From: an uncultured Lachnospiraceae bacterium
Lineage (GTDB): Bacteria; Bacillota; Clostridia; Lachnospirales; Lachnospiraceae
DNA length: 33,229 nucleotides
Direction of reading: 5' to 3'
NCBI GenBank assembly: GCA_947626475.1
Contig: CANQSK010000016.1
Location: 1 to 33,229 of the forward strand
Positions 7,623 to 15,918 of this stretch are shown piece by piece. Under the pieces are notes generated by a model, which did not search any database, had not been told where the DNA came from, and worked only from the letters and a program-made list of their open reading frames with translations. Made by a program: the position numbers and the translations under genes. The stretch's first letter is position 1; every line of letters starts with the position of its first letter.

Positions 7623-9260
7623 ATGGATCAACTGCCCTCTATGACTGACTTTTTCAGAAAACACACGCTTATTACCGGAACTCTTCTGCTGACCGCCGCC
7701 GGCTTTGCCGCCAGGGTACTTGGCTTTTTCTACCGTATCTTCCTGTCACGGACCATCGGCGCGGAAGGGCTGGGACTTTACAACATGGTCCACCCTGTCT
7801 ACGGCGTCTGCTTCGCCCTGTGTGCCGGTTCCCTCCAGACCGCCATCTCCCGCTTCGTGGCCGCAAACACAGAAAAAGGCCGGCTGATTTTCCGCACCGG
7901 CCTGACCATCTCTCTGACCATCGGTACTGCCTTGTCCTTCCTCATCATCCGGTTTGCTCCCGCTCTGGCCCACGGGATCCTTCTGGAAGACCGGTGTGCC
8001 GCCCTGCTGCCGTTTATGGCCATTTCCGTGCCTTTCTCCGCCATTCACGCCTGCGTAAACGGTTATTACTACGGCATACGGAAAACCGAGGTCCCTGCCT
8101 TCTCCCAGATCGTTGAGCAGATTGTCCGCATGGGGGCTGTGTTCCTGATCGCCGGTATCCTGACGCAGCAGGGGCAGGCCATAACGGTAGAGCTGGCCGT
8201 AACCGGCCATCTGATCGGAGAGATCGCCTCCTGCTGCTATACTGTGCTCTGCTACCGGCTTTCCGCAATATCTGAACTGGAAGAACCCGGAGCAAAAGCG
8301 ACCAAAGCCCAGGAAGCAGTCAAAACAAAAGCGACCGAAGCCCAGGAAGCGATTGAAGCAAAAGCAGCCGAAACCCAGGCGGCAGCCGGGGCCTCGCAGG
8401 CAGGATTCTCCCCCTTCCTCCAAACAGCCGCCGCCCTTATGAGCCTGGCTCTTCCGCTCATGGGCAACCGCCTGGTCATCAATCTCCTTTCCAGCGCCGA
8501 GGCTATCTGGATTCCCAACCGGCTCACGGCCTACGGCCTGTCTTCCTCCCAGGCCTTCGGCGTCTACGGCGTATTGACAGGCATGGCCATGCCCTTCATC
8601 CTCTTTCCCTCCGCCATCACCAATTCCATGGCGGTGCTTCTGCTGCCTGCAGTGGCGGAGGCTCAGTCCAGAGGACAAAAATCCCGCATCGCGCAGTCCG
8701 TCGCCGTTTCCCTGCGGTACAGCCTGTACATGGGAATCCTGTGCATCGGCGTTTTCACCCTGTTCGGCCACACCCTGGGCACTGTTGTCTTCCATGACCC
8801 CTCCGCCGGAACCTTCATGGAAATTCTGGCCTGGTTGTGTCCTTTTCTCTATCTGTCCACAACTACCGGCAGCATCCTGAACGGCCTGGGCCAGACCAGA
8901 ACTACCTTTCTACATAATGTCACGGCGCTGCTGATCCGGATCGCTTTTGTCCTTTTCGGAATCCCTGTTTTCGGAATCACCGCCTGGCTCTGGGGAATGC
9001 TGGCGTCAGAGCTTCTTCTGGCCCTTCTCCACCTCAGAACCCTGAAAAAGCTTGTTCCCTTTTCCTGGAACCCATGGGAAATGGCTGTCAGGCCGGCCAT
9101 TCTCCTGGTCATATCCATAGGAATCTTCCGCTTTGCCCAGAGTGTAACCTTTCCTTCGTATAACCTTCCTGATTTTCTGGTCATTGCCATACAGGTTTCA
9201 TTTCTTTCTGCCTGTTACGGAGGCCTTCTGCTGGTGTTTCACCTCGCGAAAAAAAAATGA
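7623..9260 (+). CDS. SpoVB-like polysaccharide/lipid flippase (MATE/MOP superfamily)
   Basis: A 545-residue integral membrane protein with about 14 predicted segments, of the MOP flippase superfamily that moves lipid-linked cell-wall or spore-cortex precursors across the membrane. The N-terminal pattern TAAGFAARVLGFFYRIFLSRTIGAEGLGLYNM is characteristic of SpoVB/YtgP-type proteins. After the sixth segment, a cytoplasmic Ala/Lys/Glu-rich loop of three 11-residue repeats (residues 225-257) is inserted. No ribosome site is visible before either candidate ATG (7623 or 7641), and a TAATAAT element sits only about 13 bases upstream, so a leaderless or poorly translated message is possible. The gene stands alone, divergent from nifS. 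Confidence 0.85.
   Translation: MDQLPSMTDFFRKHTLITGTLLLTAAGFAARVLGFFYRIFLSRTIGAEGLGLYNMVHPVYGVCFALCAGSLQTAISRFVAANTEKGRLIFRTGLTISLTIGTALSFLIIRFAPALAHGILLEDRCAALLPFMAISVPFSAIHACVNGYYYGIRKTEVPAFSQIVEQIVRMGAVFLIAGILTQQGQAITVELAVTGHLIGEIASCCYTVLCYRLSAISELEEPGAKATKAQEAVKTKATEAQEAIEAKAAETQAAAGASQAGFSPFLQTAAALMSLALPLMGNRLVINLLSSAEAIWIPNRLTAYGLSSSQAFGVYGVLTGMAMPFILFPSAITNSMAVLLLPAVAEAQSRGQKSRIAQSVAVSLRYSLYMGILCIGVFTLFGHTLGTVVFHDPSAGTFMEILAWLCPFLYLSTTTGSILNGLGQTRTTFLHNVTALLIRIAFVLFGIPVFGITAWLWGMLASELLLALLHLRTLKKLVPFSWNPWEMAVRPAILLVISIGIFRFAQSVTFPSYNLPDFLVIAIQVSFLSACYGGLLLVFHLAKKK
8295..8393 (+). repeat. 33-bp tandem repeat coding 11-residue units in the flippase loop
   Basis: Three units code KATKAQEAVKT, KATEAQEAIEA and KAAETQAAAGA. 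This is an 11-residue helical repeat placed between membrane segments. The first two units are nearly identical in DNA, indicating recent duplication. Confidence 0.8.
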
Positions 9261-9266
9261 TTGCCC

Positions 9267-9295
9267 TTGCATTTTTCCGGCTCCCCATTTATAAT
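9267..9295 (+). promoter_or_regulatory. Promoter of the lacI-type gene / uxaC
   Basis: TTGCAT (9267-9272), 17-base spacer, perfect TATAAT (9290-9295). It starts 7 bases after the flippase stop, and the predicted start site falls at about 9302. Confidence 0.8.
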
Positions 9296-9305
9296 AGAAT
9301 TGTAT

Positions 9306-9319
9306 TGTAAGTGCTTACA
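9306..9319 (+). promoter_or_regulatory. Palindromic LacI/CcpA-type operator
   Basis: TGTAAGTGCTTACA: 6-base arms TGTAAG/CTTACA around a TG centre. It resembles the LacI-family operator pattern and the cre consensus TGWAANCGNTNWCA with one mismatch at the central CG. Its position just after the predicted start site is one where a bound repressor blocks transcription. It could serve autoregulation by the downstream gene product, catabolite control, or both. Confidence 0.7.
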
Positions 9320-9337
9320 GGGTTATGAGGTGATGAC

Positions 9338-10342
9338 TTGAATATATATGACGTTTCGGCAAAGGCCGGTGTTTCCATCGCCACTGTGTCCCGGGTTCTG
9401 AACGGCAATCCCAATGTCAGTGACAAGACCAGGAACCGCGTTCTGGAGGTCATGGACGAACTGGGATACACCCCCAACGTATTTGCACGGGGACTGGGCC
9501 TGAACACTATGAAGACTGTGGGAATCATGTGCTCCGATTCCTCCGACCCTTATCTGGCCCATGCCATTTATTATCTGGAACGGGAACTGAGGGCCAACGG
9601 CTACGATTCCATCCTCTGCTGCACCGGATCCGAGCTGGTCAATAAGCGCCAGTATTTTGAGCTTCTTCTTTCCAAACGGGTGGACGCCATGATTCTGGCC
9701 GGCTCCAAATTTGTGGAAATCGATTCGGCGGAGGACAACAATTACATCATTGAGGCCGCGGCCGATCTGCCTGTCATGCTGGTGAACGGTTATCTGGACG
9801 CGCCCGGCATTTACAGCACCGTCTGCGATGACCACGATGCCATGTATCAGGTTGCCCACCGGTTGCTTCAGTCGGGACGGCGGCAGATTCTGTATCTGTA
9901 CACCAGCCATTCCTACAGCGGCATGAACAAACTGCAGGGTTATAAAGACGCCCTGACGGCCCACGGGATGCCGGTGCGCCAGGAATTGATTCACCGGTGC
10001 GCCAAGGACCTGGGGGAGGCCAAGGAACTGCTTCTGTCTCTTGCAGATTCCGGGCTGACCTTCGACGCGGTCATGACCTCTGACGACTCTCTGGCCGTAG
10101 GCGCTCTCAAGTTCGCCCACTGCAGAAAGAAGTCCATTCCGGAAGAATTGTCCATTGTCGGGTACAATAACTCCATGCTGTCCTACTGCACCGACCCGGA
10201 GATCTCTTCTGTGGACACCAAGATAGAATCTCTCAGCATCATTACCGTTCAGAGCCTGATGAAGGTATTCGGCGGCGGACAGGTGCCGGGCAAATCTGTC
10301 ATCAAGGCGGATTTTGTCCAGAAGCAAACAACAGATTTATAA
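9338..10342 (+). CDS. LacI-family transcriptional regulator (probable uronate regulator)
   Basis: A 334-residue DNA-binding regulator. The N-terminal helix-turn-helix is classic (IYDVSAKAGVSIATVSRVLNGNPNVSDKTRNRVLEVMDELGY, residues 2-44), followed by the hinge and a periplasmic-binding-protein-like effector domain with SDSSDPYLAHAIYYLE and SDDSLAVGALKFA. The start is TTG at 9338, preceded by GAGGTGA at a short spacing; the nearby ATGs are out of frame. It lies 29 bases before uxaC on the same strand, so it probably regulates that operon and itself through the palindrome at 9306-9319. The effector is unknown; a uronate or a keto-deoxy sugar acid is an inference from uxaC. Confidence 0.9.
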   Translation: MNIYDVSAKAGVSIATVSRVLNGNPNVSDKTRNRVLEVMDELGYTPNVFARGLGLNTMKTVGIMCSDSSDPYLAHAIYYLERELRANGYDSILCCTGSELVNKRQYFELLLSKRVDAMILAGSKFVEIDSAEDNNYIIEAAADLPVMLVNGYLDAPGIYSTVCDDHDAMYQVAHRLLQSGRRQILYLYTSHSYSGMNKLQGYKDALTAHGMPVRQELIHRCAKDLGEAKELLLSLADSGLTFDAVMTSDDSLAVGALKFAHCRKKSIPEELSIVGYNNSMLSYCTDPEISSVDTKIESLSIITVQSLMKVFGGGQVPGKSVIKADFVQKQTTDL

Positions 10343-10371
10343 AAAATAAGATATAAAGGAGGAGTACACTT

Positions 10372-11799
10372 ATGAAACAATTTATGGACAAGGATTTCCT
10401 TCTCTCAACGGACATGGCCAAAACCCTGTACCACGATATCGCGGAGAAGATGCCGATCCTTGACTACCACTGCCACATCAATCCTCAGGAGATTGCCGAA
10501 AATCGGAAGTTCGACAACATTACTCAGGTATGGCTGGGCGGCGATCATTACAAATGGCGTCAGATGCGCTCTAACGGCGTAGAGGAGAAATATGTCACCG
10601 GCGACGCCAGCGACCGGGAGAAGTTCCAGAAATGGGCGGAAACCATGCCTAAGCTGATCGGTAATCCTCTGCATCACTGGAGCCACGCGGAGCTGCGCAA
10701 TTATTTCGGCTATCAGGGTTACTTAAACGGCGACACCGCCGAGGAAGTATGGAATCTGTGCAACGCCAAGCTGCAGGAGGATTCCATGACCGTCCGCAAC
10801 CTGATCAAACAGTCCAACGTGACCCTGATCTGCACCACCGATGATCCTGTCGATTCCCTGGAGTGGCACAAGAAGATCAAGGAAGACGATACCTTTGATG
10901 TGCAGGTTCTGCCGGCGTGGAGACCGGACAAGGCCGTAAATATCGAAAAGCCGGAATTTCCGGCATACATGGACAAGCTTTCCGAAGTCAGCGGAGTCAA
11001 GGTCCAGTGCTGGTGCTCTCTCAAGGACGCCATCAAGAACCGGATGGACTATTTCAATTCTCAGGGCTGCAAGGTATCCGACCACGGTATCGAGTACATT
11101 ATGTATGCCCCGGCTTCCGATGAGGAAATCAACGCCATCCTGAAGAAGGCGCTGGCCGGCGAGCCCACCACCAAAGAGGAACAGGCTAAGTACAAAACTG
11201 CCATGCTCCAGTTCCTGGCCAAGCAGTACAACCGTCTGGACTGGGTTATGCAGCTTCACTACGGCTGCAAGAGGGACAATAACGCCTACATGTACCAGCA
11301 GCTGGGTGTGGATACCGGCTTCGACTGCATCAATGACTACGCTCCTTCCGCTCAGGCCGCCGATTTCCTGAACGCCTTAAGCGCGACCAACGAAATCCCC
11401 AAGACCATCCTGTACTCCTTAAACCCCAATGACAACGCTGCCATCGGCACGATCATCGGCTGCTTCCAGGGCCCCGGCGTAGCGGGACGGCTTCAGCAGG
11501 GTGCCGCCTGGTGGTTCAACGATCACAAACAGGGCATGATCGACCAGATGACCTCCCTGGCCAACCTGGGCTGCTTCGGCAACTTCATCGGCATGCTGAC
11601 CGACTCCAGAAGCTTCCTGTCCTATGCGAGACATGAGTATTTCCGCCGCATCATGTGCAACCTGATCGGCGGCTGGGTAGAAAACGGCGAATATCCGGCG
11701 GACATGAAAGCCCTGAAGGAAATCGTTGAGGGCATCTGCTACAACAACGCTGTGAAGTATTTCGGGTTTGACCTGAAAGAGGCTTCTTCTGATAAATAG
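10372..11799 (+). CDS. uxaC: Uronate (glucuronate/galacturonate) isomerase
   Basis: Converts D-glucuronate to D-fructuronate and D-galacturonate to D-tagaturonate, the first step of hexuronate catabolism. 475 residues, the usual length for UxaC. Visible family marks are DYHCHINPQEIAENR near residue 25, NPLHHWSHAELRNYFGY, CTTDDPVDSLEWH, and the C-terminal RRIMCNLIGGWVENGEYP. The ATG at 10372 has AAAGGAGGAG about 6 bases upstream. It follows the LacI-type regulator directly and is closed by a terminator at 11847-11880. No other pectin or hexuronate gene (uxaA/B, uxuA/B, kdgK/A) lies in the window, so the rest of the pathway must be elsewhere. Confidence 0.95.
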   Translation: MKQFMDKDFLLSTDMAKTLYHDIAEKMPILDYHCHINPQEIAENRKFDNITQVWLGGDHYKWRQMRSNGVEEKYVTGDASDREKFQKWAETMPKLIGNPLHHWSHAELRNYFGYQGYLNGDTAEEVWNLCNAKLQEDSMTVRNLIKQSNVTLICTTDDPVDSLEWHKKIKEDDTFDVQVLPAWRPDKAVNIEKPEFPAYMDKLSEVSGVKVQCWCSLKDAIKNRMDYFNSQGCKVSDHGIEYIMYAPASDEEINAILKKALAGEPTTKEEQAKYKTAMLQFLAKQYNRLDWVMQLHYGCKRDNNAYMYQQLGVDTGFDCINDYAPSAQAADFLNALSATNEIPKTILYSLNPNDNAAIGTIIGCFQGPGVAGRLQQGAAWWFNDHKQGMIDQMTSLANLGCFGNFIGMLTDSRSFLSYARHEYFRRIMCNLIGGWVENGEYPADMKALKEIVEGICYNNAVKYFGFDLKEASSDK

Positions 11800-11846
11800 T
11801 ACGCAGAGGGTCACCTCAAGTCACGTAATCAGCCAATAAATATATG

Positions 11847-11880
11847 CGCCGCCCCCGGGATTTCCCGGGAGCGGCGTTTT
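11847..11880 (+). terminator. Intrinsic terminator after uxaC
   Basis: A very stable GC stem, CGCCGC-C-CCCGGGA, loop TTT, CCCGGG-A-GCGGCG, followed by TTTT. The stem can also form on the minus strand, but without a T run. Confidence 0.8.
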
Positions 11881-11905
11881 ATACCATACGCTGTAAACTC
11901 AAATA

Positions 11906-12910
11906 CTATTTATCCGTCCGCGCCTGCAACGCTGCAAAAATCTGTCCGGCATCATACTCCGGGGCAAACGACTGCGCCGCCTCGCAGATCCGGGTCACCT
12001 GGGAAATGTCTGTCTCCAGCTCTTCAGCGATGACCTCAACCGGCTTTCCCTTCCGCAGCTTCCTGGCGACTAATTCTACTAAAGCATACTCACGCCCTTC
12101 ATTCTGTCCCTTACTCTGTCCTTCCCTGTAGCCCTCACTCCTGCCTTCCTCATAACTCAGCTTCTTCTCACTCCTGATGTGCAGCTCCTCATCATATTCC
12201 TCCAGGATCACATCCGTCACCTCCACTCGGTTCCTCAGCAGAAATTCCTTCAATATGTTCCCCTCAATGCACTCGTCCACCGCCTCGTCTACCGCTGCCC
12301 TCAGGGTCTTCCCCTCGCTCAGCCTCCTGCGGATCGCGTTCACCAGATACGCATACTCCTGCAGCTTCCGGCATCCCTCCATCAGCTTCCGGTTGTGACC
12401 ATAGTTCACATTCAGAACCTGCACCACACACTCCAGCGCAGGTTCCTCCCCATACGGACGCTCCTTCCCTTCCGCCTGCTCCTCTCTCTTCAGAAAGGAG
12501 TCCGACAGCCTCAGCTCCTCTGACTCCGGCATCTCCTTTGACCCATTGTAAAAGACGATATAGCGGGGCACCGGCAGCTTCAGCCTCGCGTTGGAATACA
12601 GGTCAAGCCCCTGCTCCTTCACATACGCCCAGTACAGCGCTGAGAAATAAAACACTCCCCGCAGCGGCATATTGGGGTTGTACGTCGACTGGTGCTCGTA
12701 CAGGTTCATATCCCCCGCAAACAGGAACGAGTTATCATTCTTCATTCCCATATACAGGGCCTTCTCGATCGTGTTAAACCTCAGTTCCGACGGATCGTCG
12801 TAATCCGTCCCGTTCACGGAATTATAGAGCTCCAGCGCCGCCTCCCGGTCAGAAAAGATCCAGGCGAACAGAGAAGCCTTATACTCCCGGTTGACCATTT
12901 CATTTGACAT
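11906..12910 (-). CDS. Rpn-family PD-(D/E)XK nuclease / putative transposase-like protein
   Basis: A 334-residue protein of the Rpn/YhgA-like (transposase_31, PD-(D/E)XK) type, whose E. coli members are DNA endonucleases that promote recombination. The N-terminal part reads NREYKASLFAWIFSDREAALELYN. The nuclease core contains FAGDMNLYEHQS, giving the D...ExQ motif, then MPLRGVFYFS and IVFYNG. The C-terminus has EEGRSEGYREGQSKGQNEG, the charged Gly/Glu tail common in this group, then a short helical domain. Start at 12910: ATG follows GGAGG; an upstream in-frame ATG has no ribosome site and precedes the promoter. Cargo-like single gene, no mobile-element ends seen. Function in this organism unknown. 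Confidence 0.8.
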   Translation of the reverse strand: MSNEMVNREYKASLFAWIFSDREAALELYNSVNGTDYDDPSELRFNTIEKALYMGMKNDNSFLFAGDMNLYEHQSTYNPNMPLRGVFYFSALYWAYVKEQGLDLYSNARLKLPVPRYIVFYNGSKEMPESEELRLSDSFLKREEQAEGKERPYGEEPALECVVQVLNVNYGHNRKLMEGCRKLQEYAYLVNAIRRRLSEGKTLRAAVDEAVDECIEGNILKEFLLRNRVEVTDVILEEYDEELHIRSEKKLSYEEGRSEGYREGQSKGQNEGREYALVELVARKLRKGKPVEVIAEELETDISQVTRICEAAQSFAPEYDAGQIFAALQARTDK

Positions 12911-12925
12911 ACTGTATCCTCCTTC

Positions 12926-12954
12926 ATTATAACGAAAAGAAAACCTCTTGTAAA
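12926..12954 (-). promoter_or_regulatory. Promoter of the Rpn-family gene
   Basis: Minus strand TTTACA (12949-12954), 17-base spacer, TATAAT (12926-12931). The predicted start site is only about 9 bases before the ATG, so the leader barely includes the ribosome site. Confidence 0.65.
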
Positions 12955-13179
12955 CAGCTAAAAAATACCGGAAACAAAAGTACAAAAAGTTACAGTTCAC
13001 TTATACCCAATATGATTCTTAAGATTACCCTTCTGGGATTTACGGCAGGACAGCCTGACTTATGAACAGAAACACATCATATGAGAAAACTTCCAATTTC
13101 AGTATATCAGATTCAAACAAAGACGGCAAATTAAAAAACAATAAACTTTTGCTGCGGCCGTTTCGGCCTCTGCCAGATC

Positions 13180-13217
13180 AAAAAAAGGCTGCCGCGGATT
13201 TTCATCCTCCGGCAGCC
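13180..13217 (-). terminator. Intrinsic terminator after yebC
   Basis: Minus strand stem GGCTGCC...GGCAGCC with a 17-base loop region, followed by seven T. It lies 14 bases after the yebC stop. The remaining stretch 12955-13179 shows nothing else I can support. Confidence 0.85.
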
Positions 13218-13231
13218 GGTACATTTTATTC

Positions 13232-13960
13232 TTATTCGTCCCAGTTATGGTAAACCGCCTGAACATCATCGTCCTCATCCAGCAGGTCCAGGATCCTGGT
13301 CATCTTCTTGATGGCCTCCTCGTCGGTCAGCTCCACCCAGTTCTGGGGAATCATGGTAATTTCCGCCTCCAGCATGGGAACACCGGCGGCTTCCATGGCC
13401 TCACGGACCGCGCTGAAATCATCAGGAGACGTATAAATCTCGTAACTCTCCTCCTCTTCCGCGAAATCCTCCGCTCCCGCGTCCAAGGCCGCCATCATCA
13501 GATCGTCAGCCTCCATCTCACACTCTTCCTTGTCTACAATGATCTGGCCTTTCCGGTCAAACATGTAAGACACACTGCCCTGGGCGCCTACGTTGCCGCC
13601 TCCCTTGGTAAAGGCAGCGCGGATATCAGCCGCCGTCCGATTCTTGTTGTCCGTCAGCGTATCTACGATAATCGCCACGCCGCTGGGGCCGTAGCCTTCA
13701 TAAGTCAGCCTCTCATAATTTACGGAACCGGCGTCTCCGGCCGCCTTCTTGATGCCGCGGTCAATGGTATCGTTAGGCATATTGTTGGCCTTGGCCTTGG
13801 CGATCACATCGCGAAGCTTGCTGTTGTTGGCCGGATCCGGACCGCCTTCCTTCACGGCCACCGCGATCTCACGGCCGATAACGGTAAAAATCTTTCCTCT
13901 GGCAGCATCATTCTTCTCTTTCTTGCGCTTGATATTGGAAAATTTGGAATGTCCTGACAT
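13232..13960 (-). CDS. yebC: YebC/PmpR (TACO1) family protein
   Basis: A 242-residue protein of the YebC family, described as transcriptional regulators and, more recently, as ribosome-associated factors helping translation of difficult (e.g. proline-rich) stretches. N-terminus [25 protein letters not shown] is the family signature; further marks are [38 protein letters not shown] and the acidic C-terminal domain ending [13 protein letters not shown]. The frame is open upstream, but ATG at 13960 has GGAGAGG at good spacing and gives the canonical N-terminus. Monocistronic: promoter 14027-14055 and terminator 13180-13217. The name is secure as family membership; the exact role here is not known. 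Confidence 0.95.
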   Translation of the reverse strand: MSGHSKFSNIKRKKEKNDAARGKIFTVIGREIAVAVKEGGPDPANNSKLRDVIAKAKANNMPNDTIDRGIKKAAGDAGSVNYERLTYEGYGPSGVAIIVDTLTDNKNRTAADIRAAFTKGGGNVGAQGSVSYMFDRKGQIIVDKEECEMEADDLMMAALDAGAEDFAEEEESYEIYTSPDDFSAVREAMEAAGVPMLEAEITMIPQNWVELTDEEAIKKMTRILDLLDEDDDVQAVYHNWDE

Positions 13961-14026
13961 GAAATAACCTCTCCTTTTCTTTCTGCTCTCATTCGTCTTC
14001 TGAAATTCTTCCAACACGTCGGTATT

Positions 14027-14055
14027 ATCTTAACACTGAATCGACCGTCTGGCAA
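14027..14055 (-). promoter_or_regulatory. yebC promoter
   Basis: Minus strand TTGCCA (14050-14055), 17-base spacer, TAAGAT (14027-14032). It lies between the mazF terminator and the yebC start. Confidence 0.5.
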
Positions 14056-14128
14056 GACTTTTCTCATCATCGGCCTGTCTTATCCGCCGTTATACGCCAC
14101 AGAAATCCTATCACAGACAGACACCAAA

Positions 14129-14155
14129 CAGGCGCCCCGATGACCGGGACGCCTG
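14129..14155 (-). terminator. Hairpin terminator of the rex-mazF operon
   Basis: Minus strand 11-base stem CAGGCGTCCCG / CGGGGCGCCTG with one G-T pair and loop GTCAT. Only a weak T-rich tract follows, so termination may be incomplete. Confidence 0.6.
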
Positions 14156-14225
14156 CCGCACTGTCTTCACTGTACTCATGGGACGTATCTATCTCTTTCA
14201 TTCCGGAACTTCATTTCTGTTCAGA

Positions 14226-14573
14226 CTATGTAGGCAGCTCCAGGCTCACCTTCAGCGCGCAGTCTACCTTTCTGAGCAGGTCATCATCTATATGGCAGAT
14301 CTTCTCTTTCAGCCGCTGTTTGTCAATGGTCCTCAGCTGCTCCAGCAGAATCACGGAATCTCTCACCATATCACACCGGCGGGTGTCCAGCTCCACGTGG
14401 GTGGGCAGCTTCGCCTTGTTCATCTTGGAAGTGATGGCCGCGCAGATGACTGTGGGACTGTGTTTGTTGCCTATATCATTCTGTATAATAAGAACCGGGC
14501 GGACGCCGCCCTGCTCCGAGCCTACCACCGGCCGCAAATCAGCATAATAAATATCTCCTCGCCTGATAATCAC
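14226..14573 (-). CDS. mazF: MazF/PemK-family endoribonuclease toxin (EndoA-like)
   Basis: A sequence-specific mRNA interferase; the B. subtilis homologue EndoA cuts at UACAU. 115 residues with the full family pattern: [33 protein letters not shown], then [19 protein letters not shown], then [21 protein letters not shown] at 14573 is chosen because it has GGAG nine bases upstream and aligns with the usual MIVKRGD start; a TTG at 14591 is an alternative. It follows alr by 136 bases. In Bacillus an antitoxin gene (ndoAI) stands in this place, but here only mini-ORFs exist (one codes MNTAAEKREYYICEL), so the toxin seems to lack an adjacent antitoxin. Last gene of the rex-acpS-nnr-alr-mazF run. 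Confidence 0.92.
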   Translation of the reverse strand: MIIRRGDIYYADLRPVVGSEQGGVRPVLIIQNDIGNKHSPTVICAAITSKMNKAKLPTHVELDTRRCDMVRDSVILLEQLRTIDKQRLKEKICHIDDDLLRKVDCALKVSLELPT

Positions 14574-14709
14574 TGTTTCACTCTCCGTCAATCATAGTTC
14601 ACATATGTAGTATTCACGCTTTTCTGCGGCTGTATTCATACTGTGCCTATGATTTATGGTATGAAACCGGACATGCTCCTGTGTACGGCGGGAATCTGCC
14701 TGTCTGTCC

Positions 14710-15918
14710 TCAGCTCATGAAATCCTGATACAAATCCTCAAAATAATCCTTGGTTCCGACGACACGGCCATTCCGCAGATAGACTCTGGGAACCCGTTTT
14801 CCGATATCGCAGATAATCTCGTAGGTAAATCCGCCTCCCGTCCGGGCAATCTCATCCACGGTAATCCGGTCGACCGGCTGACGGCCTCCGTCCTCTCCGA
14901 TCAGCGTCACCTCGGTCCACTCTTCCGCCTCCGGAATGCCGGATACATCCGCCATAAACTGGTCCATACAGACTCTGCCCAGAATCGGCGCGCTTTTCCC
15001 GCAGATCAGCACACGGCCCTTTCCCGAAAGGTTTCTGGGATAACCGTCTCCGTAACCTACCGGAATAGTCGCGATCCTCATAGGTTTATCCGCTACAAAG
15101 GTACCTCCATAACTGACCGCCGTTCCCGGCTGTATCTCCTTGATAAAGGTAATATGGCTTTTCAGGGACATAACCGGCTTCAGCGGAACCTTTTCCTTAT
15201 CCACCTCATCTGACGGATAAATGCCGTAAATGGAAATGCCTGCCCGGGCCATATCCAGATGGGCCTCCCGCAGATCGATGATGCCGGCGCTGTTGGAAAT
15301 ATGCTTTACAGGGATCTCTATTCCCCGGTCCTTAAGAAGCTTCACAAAATTCAGATACAGCTCCATCTGGCGGCAGGCGGAGGTCTTATCCGTCTCGTCT
15401 GCCCTGGCAAAATGAGTAAACATCCCCTCTGTCAGGATTCCCGGCAGCCGGCTGATGGCAGCCGCCAGATCCGCCGACGCCTCATCCGGCTTCATGCCGA
15501 TCCGGCTCATGCCGGTATCAAGGGCCAGATGGATCCGGACAGTCTTGCCCATGGAAACTGCCGTATCTGACAGGGCCCTGGCCTGCTCCATTGTAAATAC
15601 AGCCGGGCGGATCTCATACTCCACCAGCTCCCTGTACCGTCCGGGATGGGTCACCCCCAGAATCAGGATCGGTTTCCTGATCCCGTGCCTTATGAGATTT
15701 TCAGCCTCATCGACAGTGGCAACCGCATATCCGGCCACATAGGGATCGATGGCCTTCGCTATGGGAACGGCTCCGTGTCCGTACCCGTCGGTCTTCACCA
15801 CGCCTATGAGTCCGGCGCCTCCCGCCAGATTGCGCCGCATGGACTCCATATTACTGACCGCGGCATCCAGATCTATCTCCGCCCAGACTCTTTCATACGT
15901 TATATTTTCTCCGTCCAT
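14710..15918 (-). CDS. alr: Alanine racemase
   Basis: PLP enzyme interconverting L- and D-alanine for peptidoglycan synthesis. 402 residues. The PLP lysine is in GVVKTDGYGHGAVPIA (about 42), a variant of the common KADAYGHG. The catalytic tyrosine of the C-terminal domain is in AVSYGGTF, followed by IATIPVGYGDGYPR and GRVCMDQFMADVS. The start at 15918 overlaps the end of the nnr gene by 19 bases; GGGAGG stands 6 bases upstream of the ATG inside nnr, so translation is probably coupled. All key residues are present and it should be active. Confidence 0.95.
   Translation of the reverse strand: MDGENITYERVWAEIDLDAAVSNMESMRRNLAGGAGLIGVVKTDGYGHGAVPIAKAIDPYVAGYAVATVDEAENLIRHGIRKPILILGVTHPGRYRELVEYEIRPAVFTMEQARALSDTAVSMGKTVRIHLALDTGMSRIGMKPDEASADLAAAISRLPGILTEGMFTHFARADETDKTSACRQMELYLNFVKLLKDRGIEIPVKHISNSAGIIDLREAHLDMARAGISIYGIYPSDEVDKEKVPLKPVMSLKSHITFIKEIQPGTAVSYGGTFVADKPMRIATIPVGYGDGYPRNLSGKGRVLICGKSAPILGRVCMDQFMADVSGIPEAEEWTEVTLIGEDGGRQPVDRITVDEIARTGGGFTYEIICDIGKRVPRVYLRNGRVVGTKDYFEDLYQDFMS

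Noticed and set aside
7746-8795. 349-codon minus-strand open frame in the flippase gene
   Set aside because: Gly/Gln-rich shadow of a membrane protein gene; its Phe/Gly repeats are only the reverse of the 33-bp coding repeats.
9323-10327. 334-codon minus-strand frame opposite the LacI gene
   Set aside because: The plus-strand frame has a full helix-turn-helix, promoter and ribosome site; the antisense frame has none.
11906-12910. Insertion sequence around the Rpn (transposase-like) gene
   Set aside because: No terminal inverted repeats or target-site duplication visible around either Rpn gene; the family name does not imply an IS.
13062-13253. 63-codon plus-strand frame between the Rpn gene and yebC
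   Set aside because: No ribosome site, passes through the yebC terminator and into the yebC 3' end, low complexity.
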